NCBI GenBank assembly: GCA_032717465.1
Contig: CM064632.1
Location: forward strand, 29,788,023-29,852,022
From: Coenobita brevimanus
Lineage: Eukaryota; Arthropoda; Malacostraca; Decapoda; Coenobitidae
Direction: 5' to 3'
DNA: 64,000 bases
How positions within the stretch are numbered: position 1 is the first letter of the stretch; the number at the start of each line of letters is the position of its first letter. A model generated the notes under the pieces. The model was given only the letters and a program-made list of their open reading frames with translations, had not been told where the DNA came from and did no database searches. Below are positions 57,577 to 64,000 of this stretch, piece by piece. Made by a program: the position numbers and the translations under genes.

Positions 57577-57868
57577 ATGAGTCTCCTTGGTTGCTAGTCA
57601 AAATCATCCTCCAATCTGACAACACCTGGCCATATACTGAACAAAGACGGGTTAGTGAAGGATTATCGTGTTGAGTCTCCTTGATCTCTATTCAGTTTAT
57701 CCTCCAGTCTGACAGCACCTGACCATTTACTGAGCAGGAACGGGCTAGTGGGGGATAATTGGGATGAGTCTCCTTGGTTACTAGTCTGATTTATCCATCA
57801 GTCTGACAGCAATAACCGGGATAGAACCCAGGACTTCGCGGCTCTGTCCACTCGGCCACCACCTTTGT
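57577..57868 (-). mobile_element. tRNA-derived SINE with 93-bp tandem body, family E
   Basis: On the minus strand the head reads AGGTGGTGGCCGAGTGGACA (an exact TGGCCGAGTGG A-box), and the B-box region is GGGTTCTATCCCGG (57816-57829). The body is three tandem units, each with GAGTCTCCTTGGTTACTAGT-like text on the plus strand starting at 57577, 57671 and 57764, about 93 bp apart. It also has TCTGACAGCACCTGACCAT in each full unit. The A-box form suggests a tRNA-Ser or tRNA-Leu-type ancestor. Confidence 0.75.
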
Positions 57869-57918
57869 ATCTATCAATGTCTGTCTGTCTTTATACCCAG
57901 CTACTTGTCCACCTAAGG

Positions 57919-57985
57919 TTTGTATTCTGAGTCGTTGTAGAGGCTTCGTAACACTTGTTCCTTAGTAATTTATTCTGCACGTTAC

Positions 57986-57988
<3 letters not shown>
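57919..57988. mobile_element. MITE left-arm fragment
   Basis: TTTGTATTCTGAGTCGTTGT then GTAACACTTGTTCC and TTAGTAATTTATTCTGCA match the left arm. The rest is replaced by a TC microsatellite. Confidence 0.55.

Positions 57989-58043
<55 letters not shown>
57989..58043. repeat. (TC)n microsatellite
   Basis: Perfect TC repeat. Confidence 0.97.
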
Positions 58044-58045
<2 letters not shown>

Positions 58046-58059
58046 AGCTCCAGAAGGTG

Positions 58060-58150
58060 AACAGAGGAAGGAAAAACGACTAAAAAAATCCTTACACCAG
58101 ATTACGGATTTCCTCCATTCATAAAAAGTCTGCAACAGTTGAACTGTACG
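58060..58150 (-). mobile_element. 3'-end relic of non-LTR family 2
   Basis: GAACAGAGGAAGGAAAAAC, TACACCAGATTAC and GTCTGCAACAGTT match the plus-strand sequence of the family-2 3' end at 25130-25230 in the same orientation. Only about 90 bp remain, as expected for a severe 5' truncation. Confidence 0.65.
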
Positions 58151-58216
58151 TTATAGAAGCAAACAGGATCAGTATTAAAGCGAGATGAATAAGAAAGAGA
58201 CTGTGAAGGTGCAATA

Positions 58217-58219
<3 letters not shown>

Positions 58220-58261
<42 letters not shown>

Positions 58262-58530
58262 TAGTTGCAGTATAAAAAACAATTCGCGAAAGAAGTTATG
58301 GACTGAGAATATGGCCATATAATTTTATTCAGTGTCAGTATATTGTTTTCATACGTCTACGGATAAACCGTATATCTTATGTTATTGTCACGAACACTAT
58401 GTATACATTGACATTAGACGTTTGATAGGTAGATTAGACAGACAGACAGACAGACAAAAGCAGACTGACAGACATAAACACAGAAGCAGACAGACAGACA
58501 GGACAGATAGGTAGATAGATTAATAGATAT
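58220..58530. repeat. (GA)n and (GACA)n microsatellites
   Basis: GA 58220-58257. GACA/GACAG at about 58436-58505, then GATA. Confidence 0.93.
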
Positions 58531-59636
58531 AGTCACTTAGAAATGATGGAATGCGTGCAATTTGCATTTCACATGAATAACCGTTCGGGCCATTAACTTA
58601 GGCTATTGCCAGCCTGGGCTACTAGGCCGAAAATAACGTAACTAAGTGTAATGCCTGTCTTTATATTCATTTCTTGTGTACGGTGACTGTTATATTTTTC
58701 TAGCTGCAAGTTTTTCGATAATGAAGATCTTTTCATTTTTAAGATAAGAGCCCACTGCACTATTGGAATTAAAGACAGTCTTCATTAGCTCTCAGGCGCC
58801 ATGACCCACTCAGTTGAATAAAATAGTATGCTGTTATCTGGAATAAGTATTCGAGTTGTCCCAACCGTAAGGAGGGTAACTGATGTTTTTAATATTCAGC
58901 TTCCCATCTCTTATCTCTTGTCCTCGCTCCCTCCTCTCATCCTCCTCCTGTCTTCTTTCCTCCTCTTCCCCTCTCTTCTCCCTTTCCTCTCATTTCACGA
59001 TCTCCTCTCCATGTAATGATTGAACCACTTCTGTGCAAGGACGTCGTGTTCATTTTTATCCATATGGGGCAGCCATATTTTCCCGAAACATGTCATCGGC
59101 TGGATGAAACGAAGCACAGGGTGAGAGTCTTTACGATATCCGAGTGTGAACGTTGGACGGACCGCTGAGCCATATTCCCTCTCGTCGATCACATAATTGG
59201 GGCGTGTGGCCAGACCAATACCCTCTCCAGACAGCTTCATTCAGCTTTCTTCATTCAGTTTTAGAGAGCCTTTTAATTGATTTAGTTATTGAGTTGGCGA
59301 GGTTAGATGCAGCCTTCAGTAGCCCATTTATAGGTACAGTCGGCATCAGTTGTCCTGTTGCCTCTGCTGTTTTTATCTCCAGGGGCTTTGAAAATCAGTG
59401 CAGTGGACCTGCAGCAGACGACGCTTATTACACTGATCTGCGGCCAAATGAATTCATCAGTGCTGTTGCTGAGGATTCACTACACGGACTTTTAGAAGTG
59501 CATCGGGAGGAAAGTAGGACAGGCAACAGGGTTTTTGATGCCGGCTGTACCTATTGGCTTCTTTTGGCTGAATAAAATCGACTGCAGGAAGAGAAATAAA
59601 TCCGTAAAAATGCCATAGGACTGAATGGGTTAAATA

Positions 59637-59722
<86 letters not shown>

Positions 59723-60735
59723 AGCGTACAAAGATAATTATTTTAACCAGATGACTTCTTAGCTCGAATTATGAGCTAGTTTGAGTTATGTGACTAACTT
59801 ATCGAGGATGGTAGAGTAATTTTAACTTTTTCATGTCGGTGTTGTCTTTTATTGGTGTACTATTGCAACGTTGAGCAATATTATTCAGATTTAAGTAGGC
59901 CTTTTGCACTGAAGGGATAAAACAAAAGATGTATATTCTCCCCAGCTCGAAAAGTCTCTCCCAGGCTGTGAAAAAATTATGGTGTCTAAAATAAATTGAA
60001 AAAGACATCTCCCGATGCAGGGGTTTTAAGGCTACGTAGATACTCATCCTAAAATTATATAAATAAATAGATAGACATATAGTTAAATAAATAGAGAAAT
60101 AAAAATCAATGCAAACGGCCTCTTGGTGATTTATTCCAGCGACCCCCTCAGCTGAAAATATGAACCACCTGTTGTGGATGTTGTGTGTGACCTGATGTCA
60201 TATTCAGCATACTGGTAAACTGCAGTTGTGATTGTGATATTCAGCTCATTAGAGGATTATTGTGGTTGTCAGTGTAAAACTAAGTTTACTACATACTGTA
60301 ATCTCTACAGCCAAAACAACCTCAGATCCTCAAATCTTAGTCTATAATTGTGTATAATTGTGGCACTCAGTGTGACAAAAAAAAAGCTTAAGATGGCTTT
60401 CAGCGTGTCTCTCAGGTTACTGTATAATTCTTCCTTTATAATTAGGCAATCTGATTATGACTGGCTGTAAGACAGCCAGTAGGAAGTGAAATTTTAACTG
60501 TTAGTGTTAGCCTATATTCCATCTTCAAGATAATTATTCCACCCAAAACAAGTTTTCTCTTAATGTATGAACCATTTGTTGTATGTGAAGACTAAATCTG
60601 GTAAAGTTAAATTTTAATTGTGAGTGTAATATTCTGGAAAGTGGGTACGGTATATAATTACTCAGGCCACAAGGACCTCTCACTTTGAAGTGTGAGGCGG
60701 TGTGAGGTGGCCTGGGCTGCCCTAACTTCCACTCA
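58531..60735. other. no supported gene; one (GT)n and dispersed motifs
   Basis: (GT)n at 59640-59719. CAGTTGAATAAAATAG at 58811 and GGCTGAATAAAATCG at 59567 belong to the dispersed motif set. GGACTGAATGGGTTAAA near 59615 is a possible element end. The 140-codon frame at 59153-59575 has mixed composition but no motif I recognise, and it ends in the dispersed motif. Confidence 0.5.
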
Positions 60736-60739
60736 GAGT

Positions 60740-61858
60740 GCTACTGCCGTCTATTCATTTAACCCCTTCCCTCAACTCTCTCCACTTGTTTCTCTCCTTC
60801 CTCCTCCGATTCCCTCCTCTCTCCTGTCCTTCCTCCTTCTAGTCTCTCCTCTCTCCTCTCGTTCTGTTCCATCTCTTTTCTCTCCCAGAGTGCCGACTAT
60901 CCAACTTAGCCCACTCCCCTTCATACCTTTGCCCCTCTTCCACCCCTTCTCGCCCTTTCCTCTCTCTCCCTCGTCGCCCTGTCTTCCTTCCACTTCTCCC
61001 CCTCTCCCTCCCTCTTCTTTTCCTCCGCCCTCTTTCCCACTCCCTCAGCCCCCTCTCCCCCTCCCTCTCCTCTTCTTCCCCCTTTCCCCCACTCAATTTT
61101 CTCTTCCTCCTGCCCTCATCTCTATCCCTTTTCTTCATTGGTCGTCACTTCCACCCACTCTTGTTGCCTCGATCCTCATTTACTGCTCCCATCTCTTCTA
61201 TACCCGGCTGGCTTTTCTCAGTAACCTCCTCTCTCTCTCTCTCTCTTTTCTCATTCCTCCTCCTTGTTTCAACCCTCCCACTAGTCTCAACCCTCTCACT
61301 TGTCTCAACTCTCCATCTAGTCTCAGCTCTCTTCCTTCGTGTTTCGACCCTCCCTCTTGTCTCAACCCTCCCTCTACTTAGTTCCAACCCTCCTTCTTGT
61401 CTCATCCCTCCCTCTTCTCTCAACCCTCCCTCATGTCTCAACCCTCCCACTTGTCTCAGCATCCTTATGATTCTTCTCTATTTTACCCTTCTTCCCCCCA
61501 CCACTCTCTCTTCTTTTCTCTCTATCTCCCTCGATTTTTTGGACCTTCTTCAACCTCTGCCCTCCTCTTGCACTCTTTTCTCTCCTCTACCCCCCTTATC
61601 CTTCTTCTGTTCTCTTTTCCCCTCTCCATCTCTCCTCCCTCTTCTCTCCTTTCTCCCTTTTCTCCTCCTCTCCCCCTCCCCCACTCCTCCCTCTTCTCTC
61701 ATCTTCCCTCTCTCCTCCACTTCTCTCCATCTTCCCTTCTTCAGATCCTCTCATCTTCCCTCTCTCCTCCACATCTCTCCATCTTCCCTTCTTTAGATCC
61801 TCCCCTCAATCCCATCTCCCCCTTTTTCTGTTCTCCTCTCTCTCTCTCTCTCTCTCTC

Positions 61859-61912
<54 letters not shown>

Positions 61913-62170
61913 TAACTTCACTCCCTGCTGTTTTCCGTCTCCATCTTTTCTCACCTTTTCCTGTCTTACCATCGCTTCCCCTACTTCCTCTCCACATTCC
62001 CCCTCCCTCCTCCCATCCCTCTTCCTTTTCTCTTGTTTCTCCCCCTTACTTCATAGCTCTCTCTTACTTCCTGTTCATGTCTTTCCCTCCTCCTCCTCCA
62101 TTACTTCTCCTTGTGTCGTACCCTCTTCATTTTCTTCCCTCACCCCCCACCCTGCACCAGCGTCCGACTT
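60740..62170. repeat. polypyrimidine region with 20-bp minisatellite, (TC)n and (TG)n
   Basis: C/T-rich over 1.4 kb. From 61265 to 61465 variants of CTTGTCTCAACCCTCCC recur at about 20-bp steps. A 53-bp near-duplicate around TCTCATCTTCCCTCTCTCC occurs near 61696 and 61750. TC 61835-61858 and TG 61861-61909. Confidence 0.88.
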
Positions 62171-62326
62171 GAACTTTGTGCATCAGGGACCACCTGTCAT
62201 GCTAACGCAAGGTTGTGTGTGTTGGAGGAGGGGGGGTACATGTGTAGTGTATGTATGCACACGTCGTTCACTATAAAAATCTTAAATAATTTGCGAGTCT
62301 GTGCATATTGCTCTCCTACTGTGTGT

Positions 62327-62328
<2 letters not shown>

Positions 62329-62397
<69 letters not shown>
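62329..62397. repeat. (TA)n microsatellite
   Basis: Perfect TA repeat of about 34 units. Confidence 0.98.
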
Positions 62398-62400
<3 letters not shown>

Positions 62401-62478
62401 CTCTCCTCTCATCAGCCGTTTGAGTATCCACTGCAGGACCGGCCTATCCCAACCGAAGCGGGGACGATACAGCCAATG

Positions 62479-62516
62479 AATCTCTACCAAGTGGCATAGG
62501 CTGTCTGGTAGAGATT
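62479..62516. repeat. perfect inverted repeat, 11-bp arms
   Basis: AATCTCTACCA and TGGTAGAGATT around a 16-base spacer. Confidence 0.85.
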
Positions 62517-62589
62517 ATATGTAGGGTGAGAAGTGCTTGTAAATGTATTGTAGTGGCTTTGGATGTGTGTGTAGTCTGGGAACCAAGTG

Positions 62590-62786
62590 TAATCGGCCCG
62601 CGGAAGCCTTCTGGGTGCAAGCATACTTTATAGTATGCGACACTGGTTCAACCACAGCACCTCTAATGTCCGCCAATGCAGTGCGTGGCCAGAAGAACGC
62701 TTCCAAAGTTTTTTACCCTAGCGGGGCGCCAACCCTCGTTCTTCAGTGTCCGAAAACGCACACTTTACCACTGTACCACAGAGGCT
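62590..62786 (-). mobile_element. tRNA-like SINE, family F
   Basis: On the minus strand the head AAGCCTCTGTGGTACAGTGG has an A-box-like GTGGTACAGTGGTAAAG. A B-box-like GAGGGTTGGCGCCCCGC lies near 62733-62717. The gypsy LTR at 62804 starts only 17 bp beyond the head, after a TA stretch. Confidence 0.55.
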
Positions 62787-62803
62787 TCTTTATATATATA
62801 TAT

Positions 62804-63595
62804 TGTTACATAGCCTATGATTTCATCATCCTTTGTGTAATTTTAACGCACAGTATGCTGCATGTTTGATCACGAGCGTGTTCTGCCTCAGTCCCCCCCT
62901 TCTACCGTTATAGTAGAGTAAGTCGTCCTTTCTGTTGTTCAGAGCAGGATTGTCAGCTCTTTGTCCTATAGGCTTCATTTGCGCGTCCTTCTTACAAGTT
63001 GTATCAAGCTCTGCCGGCCCCTATATAATGAGCTGTCTCTGCATCATTGCCACTTAGATCTGCTCCTCATTTTGTTCACATCCCTGTCCTCCCCTGTACA
63101 GTTATTATTATTGTGAGTGCTCAGAAAGTCTCCAACCATCTAGCAGCTGTGTAATTTGAGTATAAGTGTTATTACATTTTGTTCTTGTACTGTATAGCAT
63201 AAGGTGTTAATTTGTAGGCCTAGTAAGGTTCTTTTGTGATTAATGTAAAGTTTTATGGCAGCCAATCATTATTATTATTTTGTATCTGTAATAATTTATC
63301 TTGCATTAACTGAGCATTACCCAGTGTATTTTCATTTTATCAGGGCTGACTTAGATAAATTTACTCTTGCTAATTTCGTGTTAATAGAGGCTATTGCAGT
63401 TAACCATATATTTAACCTGTTTTTTGGCATTACATTATCCTTATGAGTCCTGAATGTTTTGTTGTTAGTTTGAGCATTAAACTTTAACTTGTAATTTTAC
63501 CTAACTCTTTGTTTTGAACCTGGAACTTTACGGGACAGTAGTGATTTTTAGTATTCTCACTTAAAGTGTACATTATCTTTCGCTGTTCCGTAACA
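62804..63595 (+). mobile_element. 5' LTR of a second gypsy-like retrotransposon (792 bp)
   Basis: Starts TGTTACATAG and ends CCGTAACA, so the ends are TG...CA with TGTTAC/GTAACA inverted repeats. It is followed six bases later by a primer-binding-site-like TGGCGACC and then a gag-like frame. TATATAA at 63022-63028 is a TATA-box candidate, and ATTAAA at 63476-63481 is a possible poly-A signal. The flank just before the LTR is TATAT, the predicted target duplication. It differs in sequence from the LTR at 19164. Confidence 0.75.
63022..63028 (+). promoter_or_regulatory. TATA-box candidate in the LTR
   Basis: TATATAA in a GC-richer context (GCCGGCCCC just upstream), about 220 bp into the LTR, as expected for the U3 promoter. 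Confidence 0.45.
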
Positions 63596-63601
63596 TAAAT
63601 T

Positions 63602-63619
63602 TGGCGACCTCTCATCAGG
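63602..63619 (+). other. primer binding site candidate
   Basis: TGGCGACCTCTCATCAGG begins with the complement of a tRNA CCA end and sits six bases after the LTR. The first eight bases match the PBS of the mdg1/412 group of insect gypsy elements, which are described as primed by tRNA-Arg. The later bases do not obviously match, so the tRNA is uncertain. Confidence 0.55.
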
Positions 63620-63675
63620 ATATTAGGATATTATCATAAGGATATTGCTTGATATTTTGTGACTGTGATTTATTC

Positions 63676-64000
63676 ATGATGTCTACTATTTCTACACTTG
63701 ATGAAGCCAAAGATTTTTTGTCAAATGTGCAAACAGTGTATGATGAAGAAAACAGAACAAAGAATGAACTTAAGCTTGTTGCTCAACAATTGGGAATTGC
63801 TGTTCGCTCTCATCATTCTAAAGATCAAATTGTTGACATGATTAATGAAAGCTTGTTTAATGTAACTCCTCCAAATGAGCAAACGCAGATTGAATTAGCT
63901 AAGTTACAGCTAGCCCTGCAGGAGGCTCGTGTGAAGGAAGCTGAATTTCAAGCACGTGCTAAGGAGGCTGAGTCTCAGGCTAAGGAGGCTTGTGTTAAGG
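63676..64000 (+). CDS. gag-like ORF of the gypsy element (5' part, runs off the window)
   Basis: 108 codons are open from tandem ATGs at 63676 and 63679 to the window edge with no stop. The N-terminal half (TLDEAKDFLSNVQTVYDEEN, then LKLVAQQLGIAVR and KDQIVDMINESLF) looks like a small helical domain with a SAP-like spacing. From about residue 70 the sequence becomes a charged helix with repeats of KEAE and QAKEA, a likely coiled coil. Position 80 bp after an LTR and 75 bp after a PBS makes this gag. Such proteins form the particle that packages element RNA. Capsid and zinc knuckle, if present, would lie beyond the window. No break is visible, so the copy may be young. Assignment rests mainly on position, since gag is poorly conserved. 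Confidence 0.7.
   Translation, partial: MMSTISTLDEAKDFLSNVQTVYDEENRTKNELKLVAQQLGIAVRSHHSKDQIVDMINESLFNVTPPNEQTQIELAKLQLALQEARVKEAEFQARAKEAESQAKEACVK

Noticed and set aside
57816..57868. Functional tRNA-Ser or tRNA-Leu gene
   Set aside because: The A-box is exact, but the sequence continues into a 93-bp tandem body with no terminator or full cloverleaf.
59153..59575. 140-codon frame of mixed composition
   Set aside because: No motif I recognise, no splice or start support, and its end runs into a dispersed repeat motif. I cannot support it as a gene.

Overview
This window looks like intergenic or deep intronic nuclear DNA from an arthropod with a very repeat-rich genome, most likely a decapod crustacean and perhaps a crab. 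The basis is the extreme density of di- and trinucleotide microsatellites, the many long polypurine/polypyrimidine tracts, several tRNA-derived SINE families, and decayed non-LTR and Ty3/gypsy retroelements of the kind common in decapod genomes. I see no bacterial operon, no CRISPR array, no rRNA gene and no convincing intact host gene. The species call is inference. The repeat content is seen directly.

Layout. 1-4.1 kb: MITE-like inverted-repeat elements, a polypyrimidine tract, a SINE copy and a 30-bp minisatellite. 4.3-7.6 kb: a nearly full-length APE-type non-LTR retrotransposon (copy A, minus strand). 7.6-13 kb: a 137-bp tandem duplication, two MITE copies, and long GA/GT/AC microsatellites with purine-rich DNA. 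13-17.3 kb: a SINE, a possible small exon, a second kind of decayed non-LTR element and pyrimidine/purine-rich DNA. 17.8-20.8 kb: a tandem stem-loop repeat, a 40-bp direct repeat, then a gypsy-type 3' LTR and integrase relic (minus). 20.86-21.1 kb: a 108-bp-arm inverted repeat. 21-25 kb: microsatellites and a 30-bp minisatellite. 25.1-26.6 kb: a diverged non-LTR pseudogene. 27.8-31.2 kb: SINEs, a minisatellite split by a SINE, a MITE and compound microsatellites. 31.3-32.2 kb: 5'-truncated copy B of the first non-LTR family. 32.5-37.8 kb: tandem repeats, pyrimidine-rich DNA and two SINE copies. 37.85-41.14 kb: non-LTR copy C, inserted in an AT microsatellite. 41.7-42.9 kb: two more non-LTR relics. 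43-48.9 kb: TGG/GAT-type arrays, a tRNA-like SINE and an RTE-like 3' relic between two AT microsatellites. 49.1-49.7 kb: a 27-bp minisatellite. 50-54.4 kb: a SINE, a strong recursive-splice-site candidate and tandem repeats with AGGTCA half-sites. 54.8-57.9 kb: TGG arrays and a SINE with a 93-bp tandem body. 57.9-62.6 kb: MITE and LINE fragments, microsatellites and pyrimidine-rich DNA.

62.8-64 kb: the 5' end of a second gypsy-like LTR retrotransposon on the plus strand, comprising a 792-bp LTR, a primer binding site and an open gag-like frame that runs off the window. This is the only substantial coding frame here with no break seen.

The protein-coding material is all mobile-element ORFs, and nearly all of it is broken by small indels, nonsense changes or truncation. 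Comparing copies A and C shows where each is broken. Two things stand out for follow-up: the zero-length-exon splice motif near 51.2 kb, and the repeated abutment of retroelement ends on (AT)n tracts.
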